This document shows, one piece after another, positions 45,215-55,858 of a stretch of 64,000 bases of DNA. Position 1 is the first letter of the stretch; each line of letters opens with the position of its first letter. The stretch is taken from contig CM030366.1 of the NCBI GenBank assembly GCA_017893485.1, positions 201,805,173 through 201,869,172 of the forward strand. The letters are read 5' to 3'. Both the position numbers and the translations under genes were made by a program. The DNA is from Hemerocallis citrina (lineage: Eukaryota; Streptophyta; Magnoliopsida; Asparagales; Asphodelaceae). The notes under the pieces are model-generated. The model was given only the letters and a program-made list of their open reading frames with translations. It was not told the origin of the DNA and ran no database searches.

Positions 45215-46275
45215 ATACCTAAACCTAAGAGAGCTAGAGGTTCTAATGTAGAAGAAGGTCAATCTTCTCAGAACTACCTTCAATACTTAAGGAATCTCAT
45301 TCTTGTTGAGAAATTTTTTCTCATCTGTCAAATTGCAATATTTCCGGGTAGATTGTGAGTTTTCCTGATTTAGATAGGTTCCTCATCGCCCCATTGTTTG
45401 AACAATGTGGGTTATTTAACTTACTTTCCCTTATCAATGAACCATATTATTATCCACAACTTATCTATTTGTTTTATACAAAAATGAAGGTTTCCACCTC
45501 CAAGGATGGTAACGAAATATTTTTTACTACTACGGTGAAAAATATTCGAATAAGGTTAACTCCTGAAAAATTAGGAATTATTTTGGGTATCCCTAATGAA
45601 GGGTTAGATTTGGGTGAAATAGAGATGGATGAGGATTCTATATTGTCAAAAAAATTCTTGTCAAATCGAGGTCCTCCTATGACCAATAAATCGATTACGC
45701 CGCTAGCTAAGCTCATTGCAAGAATCTTGTCGTATAACATTATCCCTAAAACGGGTAGTTGCGACCAGTTTTCATATGAGTTGCAACAAGCCGTGTATGC
45801 GATTTTTGGAAATATTCAAATCAGTTGGAGTCGAATCATTTTCAATCGTCTTCATAAGGCTCACACCTCTTTCCTTCCTCTTGGTGCACTTCTTACTCAT
45901 TTTTTCAATTTTTATGAAGTTGATCTTGATTCTGAGTTGAGTGTTGTTACTTACTATGAGTCTTTTGATCGTGCGAGTTTAGCTCGTATGAAGATCCTTA
46001 ACTCGCATCATAGGTTTCCTCAAAGGAATGTGCCTTCTATTCCTTTAGCCACTTCTGGTCGTCGGTCTTCTGCTTCTAGTTCTTCTCGTCCTAAAGCTGT
46101 CTTTGCTGATCCCGAGAGTCTTTATACTTCGATTAATTATCTCATGGATCGTACCAATCTTATCCTAACAAGACAGGATAATCTTAAAGCTAGCCTTGCT
46201 AACCTTACTCACATGTTCACCCAACAATTTCCACATTCTCCTTCTGCCTCCAAAGGTGATGACGACGAAGAATAA
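45215..46275 (+). pseudogene. Element F env-like third ORF
   Basis: Position (after pol, before the 3' LTR) and Pro/Lys/Arg-rich start PKPKRARGSN fit the env-like ORF of SIRE elements. The main part is open for 306 codons from 45355 to 46275 and contains PDLDRFLIAPLFEQCGL, LGIILGIP and PLAKLIARILSYNI; this resembles the domain called 'putative plant transposon protein' in plants. The first codon of the N-terminal piece is ATA, so no ATG is seen there; a frame change near 45350 separates the two parts, and the longer piece begins with GTG just after a TAG. No clear signal peptide or transmembrane span is seen, so the envelope role is only by position. It is the best preserved coding segment in the element. 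Confidence 0.7.
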
Positions 46276-46726
46276 GAATAAACGATGTATTTTTATATTT
46301 TCAACTATGTTTTATGTTTGTTATTTTTCTATCTTCTATTTGTAATCTGCCACAATGTACTTGATTTCTTATGTATAACTGTGTTATGGTTATACAATGT
46401 TGATTTTGTTCTTTATGATGTATCCTTCCTCCTTATATTTTTGTTGATGATAAAGGGGGAGAAAAATATGGTTTTGTGGTTTATATGGTTTTTTGTGCAT
46501 GTTTTATATATATTGTTATTTTTTCACAATTGTGTGCATATTGTACATTATTTAAGGGGAGCTTATTTCACATTTGTATATCTTTAAATTATGTGTGACA
46601 TCTTGCTATGTATATTTTTATTATTATATTTCACATTTGTATATCTTTAAATTATGTGTGACATCTTGCTATATGTATTGTTATTATTATAAGTTATTGT
46701 GTTGTCATCATCAAAAAGTGAGAGAA
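46276..46726 (+). other. Element F 3' internal region
   Basis: T-rich, with purine runs AAAGGGGGAGAAAAA (about 46450) and AAGGGGAGC (about 46553) that look like polypurine tracts, and the tract AAAAAGTGAGAGAA directly before the LTR. A 62-bp direct duplication (about 46564-46625 and 46626-46688, TATTTCACATTTGTATATCT...) lies between. No gene. Confidence 0.7.
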
Positions 46727-48090
46727 TGTTGATTCTTGGTTTTGATGACTACAACACAATACAAAGTTGTTCTACCACATATCTTTTGCAGAGTGTATGA
46801 AAATCAATACCATGGTGAAATACACAAAAGCAACACAATCTGATGATGCTTTCAAGAGAAATTGATCAAACTTCAAGACATTAAGACAAAGGCTCAAGCT
46901 CAAGACAAAGACTCAAGTTTAAGACAAGATTCAACGTGCTTCAAATGTTTGAACAAAGTATCTTGTAATATTGCATTTTTAATTCTTTGAGTCTTAGAAA
47001 CTTGTAATAGCCTTGTCACACACACACTCACACATACTTTAAATAATCTTAGTGTTTTACAAAATCAAAATGTCAAAACAAGCTTGAATAAGTTCAGTTG
47101 TATGGGTACCAGTCGACCGCTCCTTGGAACCAGTCGACTGTCATAGTACGAAACTGCCTGAACTCGTACCCAGTCGACTGTTCAAGCCGTTTCGACAGCT
47201 TTCTGAATTTAAAACTTGTTTTTTTCAAATTCAAAACTTTTATATCCGTTTTATTACGGTTTATGGAACTGTTTTACAACGTTCCTTGATTCTTACTCTA
47301 TAAATACAGTATAGGAATCATGTGGAAAAGGTTCCAAGTTTTCTTTAACTTTCAAGTCTTTTGTTTCGAATAAGAACAAGTGTTTTAAAAGCATACAAAC
47401 TCTCTAAGACTTGGCTCTCTGAATTTCAGTCTAATATAATATTGATTTTCGTTTTAGACTGAATTCAGAAGTTGACCTAATAGCCACTATACAAAAGCAT
47501 TATCACATACAAGGCTACAGATTGTTGTAAACTCAATTTTTGTTGTTTTTTCCACTCTCGGATTGTGAGAGTGGTCCTCTCAGTTTGAGAGTAGGACTCT
47601 GGTTTTAGAGTCGGTTTCACTCTAGGGTGTAGAGTGGGTTTGCTCTCTAGTGGTGAGAGAGGTCTACGGATTTGACATTGTTGTTGTCAAAGGCCGTAGA
47701 GTATTCTTGTACTTTTTCAAGAATAGTGAAAAATCTCAAGTGGGTTGCTTGGGAACTGGATATAGGTCGGGAGGACCGAACCAGTATATATTGTTGTGTT
47801 TGGCTGTGATTGACTCTTTGTGGTTGTATTCTCTCAACTTGTAATTTCAATTTCTCTGAGTTTTATTTCAAAAACTTGTCTAGTAAGTCGACTGGTTTTC
47901 TGCTTTAATTCGACTGATCAGACTTGTAACTCTTCAGTAAAATACTCTTCTTATCTGACGCAATAGTCGACTGTATATCTATTTTCAGTCGACTTAACAA
48001 TATGAAAAGTTCAAGTTTTTAATTAATTTTTAAACAACACTATTCACCCCCCCCCTTTAGTGTTATTTGTCTTGCCTACAGGATCCAATA
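46727..48090 (+). repeat. Element F 3' LTR
   Basis: 1364 bp, TGTTGATTCTTGG...GGATCCAATA. TATAAATA at 47299-47306; CAGTCGACTG at 47131 and 47171. By eye about 95% identical to the 5' LTR. Confidence 0.95.
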
Positions 48091-48511
48091 GTCTCGAGGT
48101 ATATATATTATATAGTCGCTGAGGGGGGCCAGTTTCAAGATATTTAACTATCTCTACTTCCCGGTGTTTGGATAGAGTCGGTTAGCCCTTTCATATGAAG
48201 AGATAGAGTCTGGGCTCTCTCATGATGATGAGATAGAGCTTTCAAACTCTCTTGTGGGTCTGGATGGATAGAATTGGTTACCCCCTAAAAATAGGGGGTT
48301 TAAACTGGGTTCAATGGATCTGGACTCCTTTTCATTAGGGTTGTTATAACAGTCCCTATTACAGGCTGGATCGAGTCAATGAGCTTGAAAAACAGCCCAA
48401 CTTATCTTGTCATGCATGTTTATACTAAAAATTACTGTGTTACCCATGAGAGCTTTAAGATTCATGCTCAATTTGGACGGTTCCGATTTTGTTCTATTTT
48501 TATCCATATCA
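48091..48511 (-). repeat. Element B 3' LTR, part 2
   Basis: Continues 38026 after the GTCTC duplication and matches 62323-62720 to its end at TATCA. Together the two parts give an LTR of about 700 bp. Confidence 0.9.
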
Positions 48512-48530
48512 CAAGCCCCCACTCCCAGAG
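48512..48530 (-). promoter_or_regulatory. Element B polypurine tract
   Basis: Minus-strand GGGAGTGGGGGCTTG abuts the 3' LTR, near-identical to the tract of element A. Confidence 0.8.
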
Positions 48531-48639
48531 ACTGAGTTTCACGGCCTTTGAGGAGTAGTTCACCGGTGTTTAATGGTTTACAGAACTTATCGGAGTCATT
48601 GGGGACGTTTGGATCTTGCTCGAGGTGTAACGGAGTTGT

Positions 48640-49110
48640 TATGACTTTGTAAAGTATCCAAAATTATTTTAGGAATATTTTCGATTTTTGCGATTTTTTC
48701 TAAATTTTTGGGAATTTTCTGGATTTTTCCCATTTTTTTAATCATTATTCGGATTTGTAATTAATTAATTTGAGTTTCAAAATAATTTCCAGAAATTACA
48801 AATATTTTTTCTAAAATAATATTTATTTTTCGAGATTTTGAAGTATTATTCCGATTTTTTTGTTATTTTAGAATTTTTAAATAGTATACAAATTTTAAAT
48901 TAATTTCTGGAATTTAAAAATATTTTTTCTAAAATGATAATTATTTTTTGGAATTTTAAAATAATTTTCTGAATTATTAATTATTTTTTTAGAATTTTAA
49001 AACTAATTATCCAGATTTTAAAATAATTTTTTGATTTTTACTTATTTTTTCTGAAATTTATATTAAAGAAATATAAATTTAAATAATAAATAATACGTGA
49101 ATTAATCTGA
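48640..49110. repeat. AT-rich degenerate repeat in element B
   Basis: AAATATTTTTTCTAAAAT, ATTATTTTTTGGAATTTTAAA and similar phrases recur about every 60-70 bp. Very low GC, non-coding. It takes the place that the 88-bp and 54-bp arrays hold in element A. 48531-48639 shows nothing further. Confidence 0.65.
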
Positions 49111-49149
49111 ATCGTCGATCGAGAGAAGCACGCTTTTTGAGGATATTGA

Positions 49150-49810
49150 AGGGTCAGAATTCCTTAACGTAACCGCCTTCAGGGTGAGGGCCCCACATGT
49201 CAGTGAAATAACACTGACACGTGGGCCCCACTTCTCCTTTTCTTTTTCGTTTATTTATGGCACTTGTGAAGCATGTAAAATCGTTAGCACAATTTTTGGG
49301 ACAATCTGGATTGCTCATCGAATGGGACACGAATCACGAGGTAATCAAAAGGTGCACGATCGACGAAGCCAGTGACCTCCTCAGTTTCACTTTTGCACCG
49401 TGGAGGGTGGCGGGGCCCACCTGCCACATGGCGACACAGTGGCTGCATCGGGACAGGTGGCTGGGCCCACTGGACGAGCAGAAGCGTGTGGGAATCCCAT
49501 ATGGCGCCACTGCCGATCGAGGAGGGGACATCCATGTGTTGGCGCTCTGTGGGGCCTGCGTCGCTGCTACGGGCCCACGTGGCGTGCGATGGTTGGTCGC
49601 AGTGTGTGGGGTCCAGCTGTGGCTGATGTCTCCTCTCTTATTTTTTTGACGCGCTTTGGGCGTAATTTTTTTACGCGCTTAGCGCGTATCTTTATATTTT
49701 TTTGTTGTATATACCACATATTTGTACGCGGTAATGCGTATTTTTACACGTTTTCGCATATTTTATGCATTTTAAACACGTTTTTGCTGCTGTTTTGTCC
49801 CATTTATATT
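49150..49810 (+). promoter_or_regulatory. Promoter-like region of accessory gene B
   Basis: GC-rich 49180-49620 holds several GGGCCCAC or GTGGGCCC motifs (near 49190, 49219, 49413, 49465, 49573), like plant TCP/site II elements, and CACGTG-type sites. One pair forms a hairpin, CACATGTCAGTG...CACTGACACGTG (about 49195-49222). Then ACGCGCTTAGCGCGT (about 49672-49686) and a T-rich stretch with TTTATATT. The accessory gene's first ATG is at 49987. Confidence 0.4.
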
Positions 49811-50434
49811 CAGAAGTTCTTCACCCCTTGCTCCTCACCTCACTATTCATTCTTCACTTCCAATTTGGCTCTTCTCCTAAAAAATTGGGGACAATCTTTC
49901 ACTTCTCAACTTCAAATTTCAGCGCGAGCGGGATTTCGTTGATCTTCGAAGACATGTATTCTCTAAGTTGTTTTTCACTTTAGGGAATCATGCACGGGAC
50001 CGGGTCGGATATCTCATCTTCTACTTCATCTAGTAGTGGGGGAGTATAGGTGTTATCTAGCTCTTGCTCTCCCAAGAAAATGGTTGGATATCTCCTCCTC
50101 CTCTTCTTTTTCTAGTAGTGAGGGAGTAGAGGTGTAATCTAGCTCGTGCTCTCCTAAGAAAATGTTCGGTTCCTCAATTATAGTCGAAGAGATTGACCAA
50201 ACTAGGGTTGACAAGGATTGTTCTTTTTCCTGGTTTCATCCCCCCTCTTGTCCCCTATTAGTTCACCAATATCCTAAGGAAGTAGCTGAGGTAGTACAGT
50301 ATGGGGCCACATATGATGCACCCGACAACTACCCCATTTTTTAGGCTGATCACGTCAAGTCAATTCTTACAAGGGGAGGAGATAAGGGAGATTAGAACCT
50401 ATTTCGGGATCCCCGTTGAATGCGAGGGGTTTCT

Positions 50435-51837
50435 TGTTGGTGTATGCTCTAGAGGCCAGTTGTATATTACATTACTACTTTACATTGTATCATGATATTT
50501 ATTTCATATTTAGGCATTTCATTTATTGTGTTATTTATTGTGAATTAAACGAACATAATGAAGTCCTTAGAATAGTAAGTTCAGTGTCATGTGATATCAA
50601 GTGCATGGCTTGATTGTGAGATCCTATTTGCTGAAATCATAACACTGTTCTTAAATGTCCCTAGTCAAATATTATTGTGAATTAGGACAACGATAATACA
50701 GAGAGACTAGTGTATGTGTAGACTGATGACCATTCTCATGGGTCATGGATATGAGATATAAAGTCTTCACATCGGTACATATTAGAGTAATAATGTACTG
50801 GACTGACCTACCATAAGAATGCTTCATAGATCGTTACGTGAGTATCATAAGCGGTTCTCACAGTGACCATGGTATACGTAGTTCTTTGACTTGAAGTCAC
50901 TATGGTTCCCTACATGAGAAGTTATATATTTTAATGCCATCAAACATTGTCTGTAATAAGGTGGTTATAAAGTCGACTATTGGATATACTACAAATTATG
51001 CGGAGGGATGTGAGTGACTTAGATAGAATTTGTCTCTCTTACATAACATGAGCGATATCTACGGGCCCCTTGATTGAGTGGGACTGCAAAATGCATGACC
51101 GTGCTCAAATGAGTCCATATGAGATATTGATCTCATTTGTTTTAGTAAGTCTACTCGGACATCAAGTGACCAAAGATTGAATTATAAGGGTGACACACTC
51201 TATGCTTTGTGGTTAATTAAGATATATGGAAAAACATACTAGACTACATGGTAAATTGGTCACGGATAGGTTATGTCAAATCACTGACATTCCCATTACT
51301 TGAGTAGCATTGATGTATTGCTACATATCGCTCACTGTTTGTAATACTAGAATATAATTTTAGTATTACTTTCAATGTAATGGGAATTAGATTAAATGGG
51401 CAGACTAAAGTTCAAAGGCCCACACACGAATCTGACCCAGGTCAGATTGTGAGCCCAACAACCTCATTACTCTCTTAAAGTTAATTTTCTGTACCTATAT
51501 ATATGATATGTATCTCTGAAAAATACACACGTGAAAAAAAAAACCCTAGCCGTCACAGAAAGTGAGAGAGAGATCATGAGGAGGAACATCCCCTTTTCAA
51601 AGCTAGCACTGCGGTCTGAGGGAGAGCCATTTTTCGTTCCATTCATGTGGATACCGTAGAGGCAATGCAACATTGCAGTGCTGTGATCGGCATACTGTGG
51701 ATATAGTAGATCCATCTTTAAGGTATAACTCCTAAACATGATTTATAGTTTTCGCATGGATCCATAACTAGGTTTTGATATTTTTTTGTAATTTTTTTGC
51801 TGTATATGTAATCTGTGATTGCATTCGAAACCTAACA
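50435..51837 (+). mobile_element. Element E: solo LTR, copia type
   Basis: 1403 bp, TGTTGGTGTATGCTCTAGAG to CGAAACCTAACA. TTTCT flanks it exactly (50430-50434 and 51838-51842). It contains a TATA-like CTATATATATGA near 51495 followed by a transcript-like leader, so it points to the plus strand. No PBS, PPT or coding sequence inside. The TGTTGGTGTATGC start is common among plant copia LTRs; the clade is not assigned. Confidence 0.88.
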
Positions 51838-53063
51838 TTTCTCCCGGTCATGGAGTTAGGGCTTTCTCTAGGATGTCAAAAGAGTACTGTATGTTTCCTT
51901 TCGATGCATTCTACGTTGGGTTGCGTTTCCCTATGCCACCTTTCTTTGTAGTCGTTCTCAAATGGTGTAGTCTTAGTCCGATCCACTATGTGCCTAACTT
52001 TTGGAGGAATCTTACGGACTTTATTTTGCGGTGCCAAGAGATTGACACCAATCCTACCCTGAGGTTATGGAGAAGGTATTTTAGGCTTCATAAGCAGAGG
52101 GTATGCGACAATTGGTATTATGTCTCTCCCCGTCCCAAAAGGGGGGTGATCGCCACTCCTGATTCTATGAAGAATTGGAAGTTTAAGTACTTCATTTTAA
52201 AGAGTTATTGGCCATGAGGATTCCCTACTAGGTGGGAGATTAATGTACCAAGGAAGTTGACAATAGAGCCGGAACTGACGGATGACGAGTTAAAGGTTAG
52301 TGATGCTCTTCTTGCTGGAGGTGTGATGAAGTGGAGGGATGTCAAGGAGGGAGTTCTTAATTTAGCGAGACTAAGTCCGATTAACCCTAGTATAGCTTTC
52401 AGATCCTTGCATTTAATTCTCGCATTTCAATTTCAGCACTTTTAGATTTTCCTTTATGATAATTCCTTGTTCTAATGCCTCCTCTTATTTTCTCTTTGCA
52501 GAGGCAATCGGTATGGATTTCCGGATTGTCCTTGCTACTAGGGTTGCCATCCACAACAAGGGTCCAAATGATAAGAAGAGGAAGGGAATGTCGAGTCACC
52601 CTGGGATCCCAAAGGCCGATAGAGGTTCTCCTGTTCCTACTCCGACGGGGATGAGCTCTGCCGGGGGGAGCTCGTGCTTGGATGCTGTCTTGACCCTCCA
52701 ACAGGCTCATCATACTCTTACGGCCGACGAAATATTCACTGAGGAAGAAAAGAAGGTGTTCAGTCCAGACTGGGGGTGAAGCGGTGTGATGCCATCTAGA
52801 GGGACTCTGTGAAATGCCTTGACGTGGTTCAGCATCTCCCACCTCTTCAAAACCAAAAGGTTCTGGAGAGATAGACGATCGATGGCTCCATTATGGAGCT
52901 TTCTCGACGTCTTGTTTTGGTGAGTTGTTTGTCTTTCGGTCTTTTAAATTCAGTCTTTAGGCTTCACCATCGAGTCTTAAATTTTTCTAAGTCCTTCTCT
53001 TTTCTTTGCAGGCTACTTGTCGAACTAGGAATCTGATCAAGCTGATATAGGCCGAGGAGAAGG

Positions 53064-54114
53064 TGTAACACTCCCGTCCCAAACTCAGACAATTTATTTA
53101 TTTATTAGTACAACTGCCTGCTACAGGCTGCCTCTCAAAAGGTAGTTAACCAATTAGGTGACTCTTGATCATAGAAAATATTATTTAATTATTAATTAAT
53201 CATGCACATCCTCCGATGGGACAAATCAATTCCACACTCGTCATCACAGAGCCCCCTCCTCCTGAGTCCTACACCACGTCACCCTCCTTCACGTGGTGTC
53301 AAAACCCCTCACCTCTTTAATTAAATCCACATTATTACCATTTTTGTCATTCAATATATATATATATACACACACATACACATTATACTAGTATATTATA
53401 CCTCCAAGAAATATTGGGTGTTACACACATCCCCCTTTAAGAATTCAGCATCCTCACTGAGTACGGGACGTGCAACCTAGTGCAGGATCTCATTTCTAGT
53501 CAATGCGGAGTGGAGTACCCTGATTCAGCTAATTCTAAGCCAGTGCACTGACCTCAGCTCCCTCTCAGGCATACATCTCGCTGATTTGGAGTGGAGTTCT
53601 CTGATTCAGCTAATTCTAGCGTACTGTCCCTGGCTAAACTGCCAGCGTACTGACCTCAGCTCCCTCTCAGGCATACATCTCACCCACTCTTACCCACAAT
53701 CGGTGTCGAAAGTCGGTTCTAATACCATTTGTAACACCCCGACCCCAAACTCAGACAATTTATTTATTTATTTATTGGTACAACTGCCCACCACAGGCTG
53801 TCTCTCAAAAGGTGGTTAACCAATTAGGTAACTCTTGATCATAGGCAATATTATTTAATTATTAATTAATCATGCGCATCCTCCGGTATGAGACAAATCA
53901 ATTCCACACTCGTCATCACAGAGCCCCTTCCTCCTGGGCCCCACACCACGTCACCCCCCCCCCCCCTCCCTTCACATGCTATCAAAGCACAACAACCCCT
54001 TACCTCTTTAATTAAATCCACATTATTACCATTCTTGCCATTTAACATATATATATATACACACACACACATTATACTAGTATATTATATCTCCAAGAAA
54101 TATGGGGTGTTACA
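53064..54114 (-). mobile_element. TRIM (miniature LTR retrotransposon)
   Basis: LTRs 53064-53425 and 53730-54114 (TGTAACAC...GTGTTACA) flank a 304-bp non-coding centre. On the minus strand the centre begins TGGTATTAGAACC, a slightly changed initiator-Met PBS, beside the right LTR, and ends AAAGGGGGATG, a PPT, beside the left LTR; this sets the orientation. GAAGG stands on both sides (53059-53063 and 54115-54119). It cannot be autonomous. A solo LTR of the same family is at 56696-57148. Confidence 0.92.
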
Positions 54115-54613
54115 GAAGGAGTTGAGGCATGAGGCAGTTAAGGCCAATATACTGTGGAAGAAAGTCGTTCTAAAGTTGGAGGCAGCAAAGGGTGTGCGAA
54201 AGGTGCTCTCCTCGCAAGCTTTAAAGAGGAGCAGAAGAGATTGAAGGAGAAGGCTGCGAAGGATCAGGAAGTGGCAGTAGCGGAGGCAGTAGCGACAACG
54301 ATAGCTGGGACGGAGGTGAAGGCATTGGTTCATCTCAATGAGGTGATGGATAAGTCGTATGTCAAATTCATTGCTGATGTGGTGGAGTGCGTCCCCAACT
54401 TCGATGGGTAGGGGTATCATCCGAGCTTCTTCCGAGAATGAAGACATTAGTTGAGGGGACCGATGAAGAGGAAGGGAACGACGCGACTGGGGTTGGTACC
54501 CTTTTGGCTTTGTCTGATGATGAGGGGCCTGATCTTGCAGCCTTTATAGCTCTTCTTACTTATTTTGATGCATTTCCCTTTGCATTTAGTATGACATATT
54601 TTGTAGTAGCCTA

Positions 54614-54985
54614 ATGGAGGACTGACCACTGCTTGTGTTTCTTCATATCTGAATAAATGAGTTAGATAAATATTTGTTGAAGTATCATACCTGTTTATAT
54701 CTCTTGTGTTGGATAGTTCTATTTGGAGATGGACTGGAAATTCGTTCCTCTTTAGGGTCGGATTTGAATGGTAGTGTTTGGATCTGAATCTGCTTGCTCA
54801 TGTACCCCTGACGTTGCTACGGTGTAGCGCATATTCCCGGAGTTCTAGAGATCCGATTTAGGTGTTTGGCCTATCGTTTCGACGAGGACTCGAAGTCCTA
54901 CAAGTTCTATTTAGAAATAGACCGAGGATTCGTCCATTTTTGTGGGTCGAAATTGACCTGCATCGTCTTCGTCTTTCGGAGGCTC
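54614..54985. other. Spacer after accessory gene B
   Basis: AATAAA-like AATAAATGAG near 54651 may be the accessory gene's polyadenylation signal. Otherwise no feature. Confidence 0.4.
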
Positions 54986-55620
54986 ACAAACTACTCCTTT
55001 GTGGAGTTATTGAGCGGTTCAACAAGTTGTAGGAGCAATTCCGAATGGTGAGCTACCCTGCACTTGCTTATTTGTAAGCGACTAAAGCGGCATCAAACCA
55101 AGTGTTGGACTCCTAACTTGTTGTTTGAGGATTTTAATGAGTTGTGGGAGCAAATTTGAACGGCGAGCTACTCTGCACTTGCTTGTTTGCAAGTGGCTAG
55201 AGCGGCATCCAGCCAAGAGTTGGACTCCAAACTTGTTGTTTGAGGGTTTCAACGAGCTGTAGGAGCAATTTTGAATGGCGAGCTGCTCCGCACTTGCTTG
55301 TTCGCAAGTGGCTAAAGCGGAGTCGAACCAAGTGTTGGACTCCAAACTTTTTGGTTGAGGGTTTCAATGAGTTTCAGGAACAATTTCGAATGGCGAGCTG
55401 CTCCACATTTGCTTGTTTGCAAGTAGCTAAAGCGGCGTTGAACCAAGTATTGGACTGCAAACTTGTTGTTTGAGGGTTTCAACGATTTGTAGGAGCAATT
55501 TTGAATGGTGAGCTGCTCCGCACTTGCTTATTTGCAAGTGGCTACAGCAGCGTCGAGCCAAATATTGGACTCCAAACTTGTTGTTTGAGTGCTAGCTAGT
55601 TATGGGAGCAGCCCTTAGAG
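54986..55620. repeat. Tandem repeat, about 115 bp, 5-6 copies
   Basis: TTGTTTGAGGGTTTCAACGA, GGAGCAATTTTGAATGGCGA, GCTGCTCCGCACTTGCTTG and AGTGTTGGACTCCAAACTTG recur at about 55117, 55231, 55347, 55461 and 55577. It lies between accessory gene and pol of B, as the dimeric array does in A, but the sequence is unrelated by eye. 55621-55858 shows nothing further. Confidence 0.85.
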
Positions 55621-55858
55621 AAGCACTGGACTCCGAACTAGCTGTTATAGTTGAGACGTGGTCATGACTTGAGTGAACAGGTTTGAGGACCATGCAATGG
55701 TTTTGCGAGAAACAAAATGTATAGGAGAAATAAACTAAGTTTTGTTGAAAGAAAAACTATGTGGTCGCTTCAATATTACAAGCCTTTATTACATACTTTG
55801 GCCATACCAGAAGTGTCGGCCTTATTGAAAATATGGAAACTAGCTCTTTTAGTGGGTG

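Larger units (their letters stand above)
38027..48090 (+). mobile_element. Element F: SIRE-like Ty1/copia with env-like ORF
   Basis: 10.06 kb. LTRs 38027-39428 and 46727-48090; flanks GTCTC at 38022-38026 and 48091-48095 (perfect). PBS TGGTATCAGAGC (initiator-Met type) at 39431-39442. Gag with one CCHC knuckle, then protease-integrase-RT-RNase H, then a third, env-like ORF at 45215-46275; this three-part plan with long LTRs is that of the SIRE (Maximus) lineage. The right LTR ends in TA instead of CA. The element is dead: protease DSR, RT YVDG, seven pol stops, several gag breaks. The palindrome CAGTCGACTG recurs all over it. Confidence 0.95.
49987..54613 (+). pseudogene. Element B antisense accessory gene, broken and split
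   Basis: Relative of the gene at 11109 in element A, at the same place and on the same (antisense) strand. Ser-rich start at ATG 49987; a tandem duplication of about 80 bp (about 50005-50164) within the first exon; then IREIRTYFGIPVECEGFLV up to solo LTR E; the core after 51838 with CMFPFDAFYVGLRFPMPPFF, LSPIHYVPNFWRNL and YYVSPRPKRG (PF04195-like); an exon from about 52502 after a TTTGCAG; an intron 52920-53011 (GTGAG...TTTGCAG); and a TRIM at 53064. The last part (54120-54613) is Lys/Glu/Ala-rich, probably coiled coil. In-frame stops occur at 50038 and others near 50100-50340, 52215 and 52777. Function unknown. Confidence 0.7.
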
